Positions 1-12,286 are shown, counted from the stretch's first letter. The stretch is 64,000 nt of DNA from Dromiciops gliroides (GCF_019393635.1 NC_057867.1:1258527-1322526), one strand, 5' to 3'. Notes: generated from the letters alone by a model not told the origin. Program-made: numbers and translations.

Positions 1-455
1 GGTCTTTAATCGAGGCAGAGGAGCTATAGCTTGTGGTATCGCAAAGCTCGGAAGCTAGGAATACCCAAACATGGGAACCCAGGACAGGGTATTTTTGAGG
101 TAACAGAACAGAGGGAGCTATGAAACTGTCCTAGGGAAAAGTAAGTTTCTCACAGACAGAAACTATTTAATGGAAATGAACCTTTTTTACATAATAACCT
201 TAAAGTCCAGGAAGTAAGCTTGGGAATCTTTGGGAGGGGATAGTTTGTTTGGGGGAAGGTCCATAAGCAATCAAGAGTCTGGAAATGACAAAGATTGGTC
301 AGCCCCAGGCAATTCATTTGTCTGGGAAGGGCAGACTGGGTGGGGAACCAGTTCTCAGTAAATTTTGTAGTTCTCAATTTATAGTATGGATAAATTGATT
401 ATCAGTCTCATTATAATAATCTCCACCTCAGGGAGGTACAGGGGAGGGCTTATCC
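1..455. other. Unassigned AT-rich flank
   Basis: I see no gene or recognisable repeat here. Short open frames are present but have no family resemblance. The right end carries the first copy of a 14-bp target-site duplication belonging to the adjacent SINE. Confidence 0.4.
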
Positions 456-599
456 TTTTTTTTCTTAGGGCAATGGGGGTTAAGTGACTTGCCCAGGATC
501 ACACAGCTAGTTATGTATCAAGTGCCTGAGATCGGATTTGAACTCAGGTCCTCCTGAATCCAGGGCCAGTGCTTTATCCACTATGCCACCTAGCTGCCA
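456..599 (-). repeat. Marsupial tRNA-derived SINE (WSINE type)
   Basis: A minus-strand SINE with a poly-T at its left (A-tail complement) and the standard head at its right. The direct repeat GGGAGGGCTTATCC lies at 442-455 and again at 600-613. This perfect 14-bp target-site duplication marks an LINE-mediated insertion. Confidence 0.93.
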
Positions 600-613
600 G
601 GGAGGGCTTATCC

Positions 614-1327
614 TAATTTGGAGTTCCTGGGGGCTTGAACCCACCCCAGAGGGGGTACCTTTTTCCGTGGAGGTGTGTTTTGGGGGTTTACGTGTCATAA
701 GTTGAATCTGGGGACAAATTTAGCCTTTTCTGCGCATGTCACCTTTTGATTCCCATGTCTAGTTTCAAAATATTTTCATTTATCAGTTTGAATTTCCATG
801 CCCTGTCTGTGTATCATTGTTATAGTTAAGGGATCTTAAGTATGACCTGCCTCTTTATGCTTTTGTGATGAGTGGTGATTAATGTGGGTAACAAGAACCT
901 AGGCCCTGACTTGTATGAATGAAGGCCCAAATCTTAAGTTATTCATTAATCCCTTTCAGAACCGGGGCCTGTAAGTTATAGCCCCTCTTGGAGCTCAGAT
1001 CTAAATTAGAGCTGGGGTCTTAAGTCTGTCTGTTAACCCTTTTTTTTTTGCCTCCTACATCACTTGGAGAGCATGAGAAATCTCAAAATTGACTATCTGA
1101 GGAAGCAACAAATACTTCTCTAAACAGAATGATTTTGAAAGGCCCGGAAATCTTCCTATTAGTTTATCTAAATGAGATATAGGAGTTAACTTGATGTTTT
1201 CTGCAATACATTTTTAGCGTTTCTTTTGACTGATGTCGTTTTATTATACAGTTTCAATCAACTGCAAAACGTACACTTTTCTCTGGTGAAAATGCAACTT
1301 TCGAGGTTTCTTGTGAGGAAAATCGTT
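614..1327. other. Unassigned non-coding stretch
   Basis: I recognise no coding exon or repeat in this AT-rich stretch. It lies between two SINEs. Confidence 0.35.
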
Positions 1328-1344
1328 CTCCAGGTTTGATTTTT

Positions 1345-1441
1345 TTTTGGGGGGGGGGGCAAGTGTCTGAGGTCAGATTTGAACTCAGGTCCTCCTGGAT
1401 CCAGGGTCAGTTCTTTATCCATTGCACCACCTAGCTGCCCC
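1345..1441 (-). repeat. Truncated marsupial SINE
   Basis: The part nearest the A-tail is shortened and replaced by a T/G homopolymer run. Near-identical flanks (CTCCAGGTTTGATTTTT at 1328 and a one-base-shorter copy at 1442) form the target-site duplication. Confidence 0.88.
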
Positions 1442-1589
1442 CTCCAGTTTGATTTTTAAGACCTTGCACGTGTCCAAGCCTATTCTAAAGCCCTTTGGGT
1501 GACTTCGCTTCTGATTTACCTCAGCAATCAATCTGCACTAAATTATTCGCGTTAGAACCCGCTTATTTGCCAACCGTTTCCTCTGGGAT

Positions 1590-1960
1590 TCCACCAGGAT
1601 GGAGAGAAGGGCCCCCACGTCCAGGTCCCCCCCCCCTTTCTCCACTTCTCAGGGCTGATCCGGGTCTAGTGGGGGAAACGACCTTCTTCCCGGTCTTCCC
1701 TGGGGGAAAGGGACGGGGACCGGGGCGGGGCCACGGACTCGGCCCCTCCTCCCCTTCTCTCTCCCTCTGCACCCCCAAGCCGGCGGGGACGGGTCGCAGC
1801 ACTGCCTCCTGCCAATGGGCGCACGCAGGAAAGGTGACGGGCGGGGCTCCGAGGGGAGGCGTTTTCAGTTTCCGCCCCCTCGCGCTCCTCTGCTGCCATG
1901 ATGGGGGGGGGGACGCGGCGGGGGTAAGGAGGGGGACAAGGGCAGGAGAGGAGAGGGGAG
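1590..1960. promoter_or_regulatory. Orphan CpG-island promoter
   Basis: A sharply GC- and CpG-rich island in AT-rich surroundings. It contains GC boxes (GGGGCGGGGC near 1723, GGGCGGGGC near 1840), a CCAAT box (GCCAATGGGCG near 1811) and a CRE-like GTGACG next to it. A CATG palindrome at 1897-1900 supplies an ATG on both strands. On the plus strand, ATGATG is followed by a strong GTAAGG splice donor at 1924. On the minus strand, an ATG in good Kozak context opens a frame of about 78 codons. I could not identify the gene. It may be a short first exon of a gene leaving the window to the left, or an lncRNA running right. Confidence 0.55.
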
Positions 1961-2004
1961 GAAAGTAGTACTCTCCCTTCACGTTGTGGTTGAGGGTACA
2001 ATTT

Positions 2005-2165
2005 TGAATGAATGCATGAATGAATGAAGCAAGCAAGCATTTATTAAGCACCTGCTGTGTGCTAAGCCCTAGGGATGCACCAAACAGGAGGCATTCCCTG
2101 CCCTCGAGGGGCGCCCACTCTAAGCAAGGAGGCCACACTTAAGGAAGGTTTTGGCCACAAGTCCG
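2005..2165 (-). repeat. L2-type LINE 3' end
   Basis: Read on the minus strand it ends in the typical L2 tail, with GCACACAGCAGGTGCTTAAT followed by AAATGCTTGCTTG. It is a short 3' fragment lying just left of a SINE. Confidence 0.7.
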
Positions 2166-2182
2166 ATAGAAGTAAAGGTCCC

Positions 2183-2337
2183 AGGGGGCAGCTAGGTGGC
2201 GCAGTGGATAAAGCACTGGCCCTGGATTCAGGAGGACCTGAGTTCAAATTTAGCTTCAAACACTTGACACTCACTAGCTGTGTGACCCTGGGCAAGTCAC
2301 TTAACCCTCATTGCCCCTCAAAAAAAAAAGAAGAAGA
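2183..2337 (+). repeat. Marsupial tRNA-derived SINE
   Basis: A full-length copy beginning GGGGGCAGCTAGGTGGCGCA and ending in an A-rich tail with AAG repeats. The target-site duplication AGAAGTAAAGGTCCC lies at 2168-2182 and recurs with one change at 2338-2352. Confidence 0.93.
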
Positions 2338-3317
2338 AGAAGTAAAGGACCCATGGCCCTTTGGATGGGGCGGCAAAGCAGGTGCTCAGGCCCTCTTGGT
2401 TTGGGGTACTTTTAGAACTCTGCTACTCAAGCCTGCCTTCTGGTTCCCAGCAGGGGTGAAAAACCCAAGTTCTGCCTCAGCACCAGCATAGATCCCTATA
2501 GTCTCCCCGCTGCCCAGGGCTCAGCTCTCTCACCAGGCTGTGAGCTTAGTTCCAGACGACAGTGGCGCTTCAGTTGGGGGTCTCCTTCTCTGGTGAGGCC
2601 TTCCTGGGACTGGATCTGTGTCAGGGTGACTGTGGGGTTGGGCTCGACTCCTGTATCAGCACAGCAGCTCCCTCCTTCTGACCTTCCAAGCCATTCTTGG
2701 TTAGAAGATGATTTCAGCACATTCTTCTGAATTTTGCTGCTCCAGGCATTTTCCTATGGTGTAATTTGGATGTTTTTTGGAGCAGTTGTGTCATGAGTTC
2801 AAGAGCTCACTGTCTTTCCTCTGCCATCTTGGCTCCGCCCTGGAAGTCTGTGCTTTTAGAACTCAAAGGGATCTTAGACATCTCTTCTAGTCCTACCCTT
2901 TATGGAACATGTTACACTTTAAAGAAGAATCCCCTTATAATCAAACAATGAGCTAGGAGCAGAGCTGGACCTTGATCGAAGGGTCTCTGAAGACAAGTTC
3001 CAGCACATCTCTAGTCCCAGTGTTCTGGCTTCCCCTCTGGGGCGCACTCTGGGTCTTTGCTGAGACCTCTTCACACGAGAAGGCTCAGAACTGTGATACT
3101 TCCAGCTTGGGTCTGTGTTTTCTTTCACAATATGGCTAATGTGGAAATAGGTTTTGAGTGACTGCACATGTATCAAACTGCTTGCCTTCTCAATGAGGTA
3201 GGAGGGAAGGGAGAGCAAGAGTTTGAAACTCAAAATTTAAAAAACAAACAAAAGTAAAGTTAAAAAAGTGCTTTTACATGTCATGTGAAAAATAAAATAA
3301 ATAATGGGAAAAAAGAG

Positions 3318-3515
3318 AGACCTGAGCTCAAATCTGGCCTTAGACACTTCCTAGCTGTGTGATTCTGGGCAACTTACTTCTCTCCCTGCCTTAGTTTTCT
3401 CATCTGTAAATAAGTTCCTGTCCACCCAGGGTTGTTGTGAGGATCAAGTGAGGTCATATTTGTAAAGCGCTTAACACAGTTCTGGCACACTATTAGGCAC
3501 TATTTGATGATGATC
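3318..3515 (+). repeat. MIR-like SINE
   Basis: It carries the MIR core pattern: a tRNA-like head with CTAGCTGTGTGATTCTGGGC, then TTTTCTCATCTGTAAA, a GAGGATCAAGTGAGGT segment and an L2-like tail. It is more diverged than the WSINE copies. Confidence 0.7.
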
Positions 3516-3527
3516 TGAGAGTTGTTT

Positions 3528-3676
3528 TTGTTTGTTTTTTAGTGAGGCAATTGGGGTTAAGTGACTTGCCCAGAGTCACACAGCTAGTAAGTGTCAAGTG
3601 TCTGAGGTCGGATTTGAACTCAGGTCCTCCTGACTCCAGGGCCGGTGCTCTATCCACTGTGCCACCTAGCTGCCTG
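3528..3676 (-). repeat. Marsupial tRNA-derived SINE
   Basis: A minus-strand copy with flanking TGAGAGTTGTT direct repeats at about 3517 and 3676. It belongs to the subfamily with the GTGAGGCAATTGGGGTTAAG tail. Confidence 0.9.
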
Positions 3677-4269
3677 AGAGTTGTTGTTGTTAACCTCTAC
3701 TCCCTCCTTTTAAAAGTTGTGAGGATCAAATCAGATTGTGTATGAAAGGCTACCTAAATGTTGATTTGTTGGGATGACTCTTTGAGTCTCCGGCTCCCAA
3801 AGAGACTTAGGCCTTTCACTCTCCTTTTACCACATGAGCCCATTGCTTCGGTGAGCCCATGGAGGGCATCATGAGCTTCTCTCCGTCATCTTGCTCTTCC
3901 ACTTCCCAATCTCACCATCATTTCCTTCAGTTCTCCTGGTCGCCAATGAGACTTGTTTCTCGGGTCCTTTCCTTTACTGCCTCTGCCCCCTCCTCACCTC
4001 ACTCTGCATTGGCTCTTGTCCTGTTGCCAACAAAATTGTCCAGGTGGCCCCTAGCTTGAAAACACTTCTGCCTCCCACTCATTGCTCACTTCCTTTGGTC
4101 TTGCTTCAGATCTTGAAGTTCTACAAAAAATCATCCAATAGCTGAGGAGCTCCCTTAAGTAAATGGCCTTTCTTCAGTCCTTGGTCTTTCTGTGACACTA
4201 CTGAGTAGAGGCAGACTACCCAGCTCCCCCGTGATCTACTCCAGCAACGCCCCTCGCTGAAATTCACAC

Positions 4270-5544
4270 CAGGCCCAACAGTGATGAAGGAATTCAAGGA
4301 GAGTGACAGTGAGTGACTTCTTCCACCCCCAGGGCCTCAGAGAGTCAGATAGAAGCTTTCAGGGAGGGGGATGGGAAGGGCAAGGGGCCACTATCAAAGC
4401 TAGCTGCAGCCCAGGATCAGGGACTGTCTGGAGACATGTGGCCTTCTGGGCTCTACAGTGGAAGGATATGCTTGGAAAGCACCAGTGTGGTCAGAAAAAC
4501 CCACCTTGGAGATCCTGGAAGCCCCCAGAAGTAGCAGCAGCCAATGCAGTACAGCACACCTGAGAAACTCCAAAGGAGTGGGGACTGACCCTATCAGGGG
4601 ACCCAAGGTGAGACTAAACAGGGCTAACTATCCCCACTGAAAAACAGAGGAGGGGGTGAAAAGGGCTCCTGGTCCAAAGCTCCAATCAGTAACTAAAGAT
4701 GGGGAGATGGATAAACAAAGAAGATACTGACTCAGCACAACTGTACATATAGAAATGAAGGTAGGAGTAACTCTATAATAACTATGAGCAGATACCCAAA
4801 GGGAAAAAATAGATTTTCCACAGGGACTACATGAATACCTAGAAGAAATAAAGCAAGAGCTTAAAATAAAAAATGAAATGAAAATTCTGAAGGAAAGAAT
4901 TGGAAGGAGAATAAGTTATCTTAGAGGAGAAAGTGACCAACCTCATCCAAACAATAGACTTCCTGAAAATAAGACCTGAACAAACAGAAATCAGTGACTC
5001 CATGACATAACAAGAAAAATAAAATTGAAAAGTAGAAGAAGATGCGAGAGAGTTGATATCAGAAACAACCAACAGGTTAAGGGGAGAGAATTGAAGAATT
5101 TCTGAAAACTCTCTGAAAACCATGATTTAAAAAAACAAAAGACCAGCCATTGTATCTCTTTTTCTTTTTTCTTTTTTTGGTAAGGCAATTGGGGTTAAGT
5201 GACTTGCCCAGGGTCACACAGCTAGTAAGTGTTAAGTGTCTGAGGCTGAATTTGAACTCAGGTACTCCTGAATCCAGGGCCGGTGCTCTATCCACTGTGC
5301 CACCTAGCTGCCTCCAGCCATCGTATCTCAAGAAATCATAAACTAGAACTGCCCAGCTCTATTAGCGCCACAGGGCATAGGGAAGATAGGAAAACTACAC
5401 TGATCACCCACTGAAAGAAGTCTCTAAAGGAAAGGTCCAGGAGTGTAATAGCTAAAACCCAGATTTCTCATGTCAAAGAAAAAAATACTGCAAACATCCA
5501 AAAAGAAGCAGTTCAAGTGTCAAGGAAGCACAGTCAGGATCACA
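4270..5544 (+). repeat. L1-like LINE, 5' part
   Basis: A plus-strand fragment with an A-rich coiled-coil-coding stretch at about 4780-5130, followed by a segment at about 5460-5545 (AAAATACTGCAAACATCCAA) that I associate with marsupial L1-type elements. A SINE interrupts it at 5159-5313. The frames are broken and no complete ORF remains. Family assignment is from memory of related repeats and is moderate. Confidence 0.5.
5159..5313 (-). repeat. Marsupial SINE inside a LINE
   Basis: A full-length minus-strand copy. The target-site duplication CCAGCCATTGTATCTC at 5143-5158 recurs with one change at 5314-5329. It therefore inserted after the surrounding L1-like element. Confidence 0.93.
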
Positions 5545-6985
5545 AAAGACTTGTGCAGGGTTGATTGTTGTCCTTCACCCTTGAAGAGGACCAAAATGGC
5601 ATTGCTATGTAGGGGTCAATGTCGAGTGTGTGTGACTGGCTAATCAGACCAAGTGGGGCCCGGAAGGTGCTACCAGTGTTTGTGTGGAGATGGCTCTAAA
5701 TTTGCCCATCTTACATTTCTTTTGAGCTACTGCAATTTTGCTTTGCTCCTAGAGCATAATGCCTTCTTTGATGCAGGCATGCTGGTCCTGTGCTAGTGTT
5801 TCTCATATCGTAGAATCTATTCCAAAGTTCTTCAGACAGACCTTGAGAGTGTCTTTGTATTAATTCTTCTGACCTCCCTGTGAGCACCTGCCTTGTGTGA
5901 GTTCTCCATAAAATAGTCTTTGAGGCAAGCATACGTTTGACATTCGAACAACATGGCCAGCCCATCTAAGTTGTGTTCTCTACAGTAGAGTTTGAATACT
6001 TGGAGTTTAGCTCGAGAAGGGACCTCAGTGTCTGGCACCTTATCCTGCCAGGTGATCTTCAGAATCTTCCTAAGAGAATTCAAATGGAAGTTATTTGGTT
6101 TCCTGGCATGGTGCTGGTGAACTGTCTATATTACACAGGCACACAGCAATGAGGTCAGCACGTCAGTCCTGTAGTCCTTCAGTTTGGTACTCAGTCTAAT
6201 ACCTCTCCCACGATTTCTTTTAGAGCCTCCTGAATGCTGAGCTGGTTCTGTCAATGTGTACATTGACTTCATCACCTATAGAGACATCCTTGGAAAGCAA
6301 ACTGCCAAGGTAAGTGAACTTATCCACAGCATTCACTATTTCTCCATTTGCTGTAACTGATGGTTCCACATACAGATGATTTGGTACTGGCTGGTGAAGA
6401 ACCTCTTTTCTCTTGGTGTTCATTGTTAGGCCAAAATTAGCACAGGCAGCAGAGAACTGATCCATGCTCTGTGGCATCTCCGCTTCAGAGACTGAAGTGA
6501 GTGCACAGTCATCTGCAGAACAAAAAGTCACGTACTAACTCTCCTTCCACTTGTAGGTTGTAGCCTTTTCAAGTTAAATAATTTACCCTCATTGGAGTGG
6601 CTGACCTCGATGCCAGGTTCGTTCTCATTGAAAGCATCTGACAACATTGCTGAAAACATCATGCTAAGAAGCATGGGAACAGGCACAAAGCCCTGATTTA
6701 TTCCAGCAGTGACTGGGAAAGCAAGAGAACATCATCCATCATCCAGAAGCTATCATGAAACCGAGGGAAAAGACTGATTGTCCCAGGTATCCAGATTTGG
6801 CCATGATCTTCCAGAAGACCTCATGACTGAGAGGCCATGGTGAGATCAACGAATGGTGCATACAGACCCTCTGTCTCCTCCTGCCATTTCTCTTGGAGTT
6901 GTCAGGCAGCAAATGCCATATAGACCATTCCTTGGTCCTTTCTGAAGCCATCTTCCAGGTGAAGGATCAGCCTATTAAGGAGGAC
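5545..6985 (-). repeat. Non-LTR retrotransposon RT fragment, clade unresolved
   Basis: Broken minus-strand frames resemble the reverse-transcriptase and post-RT region of a LINE. Visible pieces include an ADDCAL motif, FGLTMNTKRKEVLHQP, VDKFTYLGSLLS and an ILKITWQDKVPDTEV segment. Further right come pieces resembling the RT fingers. The 3' end is at the left edge, starting at TTGTCCTTCACCCTTGAAGA. It is not L1, L2 or BovB judged by these motifs. RTE-like or Vingi-like are possible. Several stops and frameshifts show it is dead. Confidence 0.7.
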
Positions 6986-7310
6986 TTCTAGGTTGTGAGC
7001 CTGAGGGACTGGGAAGATGATGGTGTCCTGTACAGGAACAGGGGAGTGAGGAGGAGGGGGAGAGTTTGGGAGCAGAAATATGATGAGTTCCGTTTTAGAC
7101 ACGTCGAGTCGAAGGCATCTGCTAGACATCTAGTTGAGATGGGAGATCTGAGGTCACTAGAGAAGTTAGTAGGTCTGAAAAGGGATGGATCTGTGGAAGC
7201 TGACGAGGTCACCAGGTGAAATAGTATTGAAGAAGAAGCCAGTCCAGGCCCTAGAGCATTTCGGATGACAAGCACAGAGCAGACTAGGAACTCGGAAGTA
7301 CAAACACTAG
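6986..7310 (-). repeat. L2 LINE, internal RT fragment
   Basis: The minus strand encodes scrambled pieces of the L2 reverse transcriptase around the YADD region. It matches the family sequence also seen in the longer copy at 19.1-21 kb. It abuts the unrelated LINE to its left. Confidence 0.6.
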
Positions 7311-7622
7311 TCTAGAGAAACCGAGAAAGGCAATTGGAAAGAGCTGGATGGGGATGTAATCAGCCAGTCAGTAATCACTTATTAAGCCTCTACTATGTGC
7401 CAGGCAAATGAAAAAGATACTACCTGCCTTCAAGGAGCTCACAGTCTAATGGAGGAGACAAAACAGTGCTCTACAAGATAAGGAAACAATCAAGACGCAA
7501 GATATTAGAATTAAGAGGCATTGGGGAAGGCTTCCTGTCCCAGATAGGCTTTTAGTTGGAACTTAATAGAAGCCAGGGAAGCAGGAGGTAGAATGAGGTG
7601 GGAGAGAAAATGCTTGGAGTCA

Positions 7623-7788
7623 GGGGGCAGCTAGGTGGCACAGTGGATGACACACTGGCCTTGGATTCAGGAGGACCTGAGTTCAAATCCAGCCTCAGAC
7701 ACTTGACACTTACTAGCTGTGTGACCCTGGGCCTGGGCAAGTCACTTAACCCACATTGCCCTGAAAAAAAAGAAAGAAAGAAAGAAAG
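7623..7788 (+). repeat. Marsupial SINE inside L2
   Basis: A full-length plus-strand copy with an AAAG-repeat tail. The target-site duplication GAAAATGCTTGGAGTCA lies on both sides, ending at 7622 and starting at about 7789. Confidence 0.93.
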
Positions 7789-8018
7789 AAAATGCTTGGA
7801 GTCAAGAGATGGAGTGTCTTGTTTGAGGAACAGCCAAGAGGCCAGGGTGAAGTGTCCATGGGGAGGATAGTGTAAGGGGTGAGAAGGTCAAAAAGGTTGG
7901 GGCAGGATTAGGTGGTTCTGGGTTATGAAGGACTTCATGTTTGATCCTGGAGGTGATAGGAAGTCTTTGGAGTTTGTCAACAAGGGGGTGAGGGGTGACA
8001 TAGTCCAACTGGAGCTTT

Positions 8019-8173
8019 TGGGGGTTTATTTGGTTTTTTTCAGGGCAGTGAGGGTTAAGTGACTTGCCCAGGGTCACACAGCTAGTAAGTGTCAAGTGTC
8101 TGAGACTGGATTTGAACTCAGGTCCTCCTGAATCCAGGGCCAGTACACTATCCACTTCGCCACCTAGCTGCCC
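8019..8173 (-). repeat. Marsupial SINE inside L2
   Basis: A full-length minus-strand copy. The flanks CCAACTGGAGCTTT (8005) and CCAAACTAGAGCTTT (8174) form a diverged target-site duplication. Confidence 0.9.
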
Positions 8174-8884
8174 CCAAACTAGAGCTTTAAGAAAATCCCT
8201 TTGGCCCTTGAATGGAGACTGGATGGGAGTGAGGAGGACTTTGTAGCCCCAAGACTAACCAGGTGTGAGGAGATGAGGGCCTGCCTCAGGGTGGGGGCAT
8301 ATCAGAGGAGTGAAGGAGGAGAATCAGAGAGGTGTTGCAGAGGCGAGATCCACATATAGGAGTCATTTGCATCAAGGTGGTTGCTGAAACTAAAGGAATG
8401 AATGACATTGCCAAGGGAGAGGGAGGAAAGAAAAAGGGTCAAGGACAGATGGTTGGGGCAACACCCATGTGACAAAAGGTGGGTTTCAGTTGTGAGGGTT
8501 CAGTGAGGGGAGGGTTGGGGGAGCATCGAAAGGTCTTTGTAAGCAAAGAGGAAGGGGTCATTGGCAAGGGAGAGACTAAAGATGCCCTCCCCCCCCCCCA
8601 AAAAAAAAGGTTTGGGAGCGAAGGAGATGGTTGGGATAGGGGCAGGATTGTGGAGAAGCCCATTTGAGCTTACATGCCAGGAATTTCAGTGGTTGGCTTA
8701 TTTTCTCCATCGACAGCAGCACAGCAACATAATATAGGAGCAGAGAAATTGTATTCTTAGGGCTTCCAAGGTATGAGGAATTAGAGGTTGGGAAGAGCTG
8801 AGGCCTGCTGGGAATTATCATCGATAGCTGAAAGTGGCCAATTAAGGAGTCAAGCCTGGATAGAGGGGTGATGGGGGGGTGTTG

Positions 8885-9075
8885 CTTGCTTATGAAGACC
8901 TGAGTTCAAATTCTCCCTCAGCTGTGTGATGCTAGGCAAGCTGTTTAGCTTCAGTACCCTTATGTGTAAATTGCGGGTGAAAATAACACCTATCTCACCG
9001 GGATAATGTGAGAATCAAGTAAGAGAAATGGCGAAGCACTTTGCTCAATATAGATGTAAGCCACTATTTTGGAAT
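8885..9075 (+). repeat. MIR-like SINE
   Basis: A diverged MIR pattern: CTGTGTGATGCTAGGCAAG, a CTTATGTGTAAATTG segment, then GATAATGTGAGAATCAAGTA and a degraded 3' end. Confidence 0.65.
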
Positions 9076-9079
9076 GTTG

Positions 9080-9690
9080 CGTTTTCTTTTATTTTTAGGT
9101 TCTCTCTCTGCCTGAGGACCATATACGTTACATTTTACCCTTCCCCCAGGTTCCTTCAATACCTTTAAAGGGGTTTGGGGGTGTCTGACCTCTTTGCAAA
9201 TGCCTCCAGCTACCACTGATGGTGTTAGGATGAGCATTTACAAAGACGTATTTACTTCAAAGGTTTAATAACAGGCATGGAAACTTCCTCTCCCAACATG
9301 TGGGGTTTAATCCTGTCCCCTTGTTCCACCTCAGTCTTTGAGGTTCCAGTTTAACTGGGTTTGGAGCACGGCCCTAAGTTCCAAAGCCCAAACCCTCTTT
9401 GGATCTGAGTCTCAGCCACAAGGGCTTCCTTGCCCTGCTGGCTCCATGCCCAGTTCTGCCTTCAGTCCTGACTCGAAGGTCCCCCGACTGGAATTTGGCC
9501 ACTGGGATCACCACCAGTGCCTGAAACTGAGGAGGACAAAGGCCACAGAACGGAAGTGGTCTGGTGGGGAAGGACTGATGATCTTACCCTCTTAGGCACA
9601 TCAGAAAAGAGATCGATTGTGGAAAGCCAAAAGACAGCTTGTTCTGCCTATCAAAGGATATGACTCCTACCCACAAGGTCATTTGATTCT
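9080..9690. other. Unassigned non-coding stretch
   Basis: I see no exon or known repeat here. One 85-codon plus-strand frame at 9338 has no recognisable family, no splice context and no promoter. Confidence 0.35.
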
Positions 9691-9699
9691 CTTCTTTCT

Positions 9700-10085
9700 T
9701 TTGGAGAAATGAAATTAGCTAATGGCTTATCTGTTTTGTTGTTGTTTTTTAAACAGAGTAGAGTTTTATTGATTAATTCAATGTTTTGTTTTGTTTTGCT
9801 TTGCTTTGCTTTCAATTTTCTTAATCTCTTCTTTGAGTTTCGGGAATTCTATTTTGGTGTGTTTAAAATTTTTTGCTTTTTTTCTAGTTTTTTTTTGTTT
9901 TTTTAGTTGCATGCCCAATTCATTCATTCTTTCTTTCTTTTACTGATGAAAGTTCTTAGAGATATACATTTCCCCTTAAGCCTTTCTTTAGCTGCTTCCC
10001 CAATTTTTGGTATTCTGTCTCATTGTCTTAATTCTTTTTAATGAAATTATTGATTATTCCTATAATTTGTTCTTTGAATGTGAGC
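9700..10085 (-). repeat. L1 LINE fragment
   Basis: The plus strand resembles the antisense of L1 ORF2 (for example GAGATATACATTTCCCCTTA and the T-rich stretch before it). The fragment lies in minus orientation and is truncated at both ends. Confidence 0.55.
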
Positions 10086-10344
10086 CATTCTTAGTAGAAT
10101 AAAATGAAGAATTGTGTAGTCTAATTGAAGTTCCTGGGGACAATGGCAGAGGAGGGGGGAAACGGTAGAAACTAGGTTGGAAAGGCAGTAACCAATTGGA
10201 GATGAATATATATATGGGAGGTGAATTGATGACAACAACTAGTGTATAGGAGCTGGTGGTAGAGGAATGTTCTGTGATTTGGGGGTGGGGTATGGGAGGG
10301 AAGGAATGAACACAGAAAGACAAGGTAGCAAGAGCGGTGGGGTC

Positions 10345-10515
10345 CTCACTGGCTGTGGGACCCTGGTCCAGTCACTTTACCTCCGTTTGCTTCAGTTTCC
10401 TCACCTGTCAAATGAGGATCACAACAGTACACCAAGAGTTATTGGGAGGATCCAATGAGATCGTGTTTGGCAAGTGTTTGGCTCAGTGCCTGGTGCACAC
10501 TAGGAGCTTTACATA
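10345..10515 (+). repeat. MIR-like SINE
   Basis: It shows GACCCTGGTCCAGTCACTTT, then CAGTTTCCTCACCTGTCAAA, AGGATCCAATGAGATCGTG and the tail GTGCCTGGTGCACACTAGGA. A CATA/CACA simple repeat follows. Confidence 0.75.
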
Positions 10516-10569
10516 TCCACATACATACCCATATACATACATACATACACACACTCACACATATTAAAA

Positions 10570-11340
10570 AAATTGTTAACTACTTAATCTGAAAAACTAT
10601 ATCTGTGTTAGCATCTGAAAAAATTATATCTAGCTGAAAAATTGTATCTGGCCTGTAAGTCCTGCCGTGGTTGCCATTCATGTAAAAAAATATTTTAACT
10701 GGGCCCTAATCTGAACTCCTGGCTGGCTCTCTGACTGCTTTTAGCTGGTAAAGCTATAGCTGGCTATTAGCTGCCTACCTGCCTGGGGATTTAAAAATTC
10801 CCCCAGGTTTGGCGAGGCCCTTACGGGGACCCAACCTGCAAGGGCCTGCCCCTCCCCCCACTGCCTCTCCCAGCCTGATAAGAAAAAAAGGATTAAAATG
10901 TCTCTTTTAATTAAAGCAAATACAGGGTTTTTTAGGTGAATAAACTTAGAGTTAAATGATAACAAGGATAACAAAAGTAAAATATGACATGTGAATTTCT
11001 GCCAATGAACTCTCCACTTTCTCTTTTAACTTTCTCTCCTGCCACCGCCTGTGCTTACAACCCCCGAGCCCTGACTCTCGCCTGTGGGTGTGGCCGCCCG
11101 TCTGCCATTGGTGCTCCCCTACGTCGTTTCACTCTTTTCTCCTGACTGCCATCTTAGCGTCTTCACTACGTCCCGATGTCTCCCCTAATAACTGAAAAAA
11201 AGCTGCCCTGGTACCACTTGTGCATGAAAAACCCTTTCTTTCATGGGAAACATGGGCTGGCCGATGCCCACACATCCAAGCTAATTCATTGGCAACACCC
11301 AAGGCTGGCTGGGCAAAGGAAACTCTGGCATCTCTGGTGG
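10570..11340. other. Unassigned sequence
   Basis: I recognise no gene here. The block at about 10,800-11,170 is compositionally distinct (GC-rich pyrimidine tracts next to AT-rich sequence) and may be an old interspersed element, but I cannot assign a family. Confidence 0.3.
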
Positions 11341-11344
11341 TAGT

Positions 11345-12195
<851 letters not shown>

Positions 12196-12229
12196 CCTCT
12201 TTTATGACTTCTTGAAATAGGATGCCTAG

Positions 12230-12286
12230 CTGGCAGGTAGGTGGCGCAGTGGATAAAGCACCTGCCCTGGATTCAGGAGGACCTTT
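12230..12286 (+). repeat. Truncated marsupial SINE head
   Basis: Only the first ~55 bases of the SINE are present, through CCCTGGATTCAGGAGGACCT. L1-like sequence follows directly. It lies just upstream of the ferritin retrocopy's 5' end. Confidence 0.8.

Larger units (their letters stand above)
7360..8430 (-). repeat. L2 LINE, 3' part, split by two SINEs
   Basis: Read on the minus strand this is L2 RT sequence running to a typical L2 3' tail at the left (plus-strand TTATTAAGCCTCTACTATGT). Two marsupial SINEs in opposite orientation interrupt it at 7623-7788 and 8019-8173. Confidence 0.7.

Noticed and set aside
2183-2337. tRNA-like A and B boxes as a tRNA gene
   Set aside because: The boxes belong to a SINE head repeated 16 times in the window, with flanking target-site duplications. 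There is no complete tRNA cloverleaf.
10570-11340. Possible long terminal repeat of an old retrovirus-like element
   Set aside because: Composition is suggestive, but I see no paired terminal repeats, no primer-binding site and no associated internal region. I left it unassigned.
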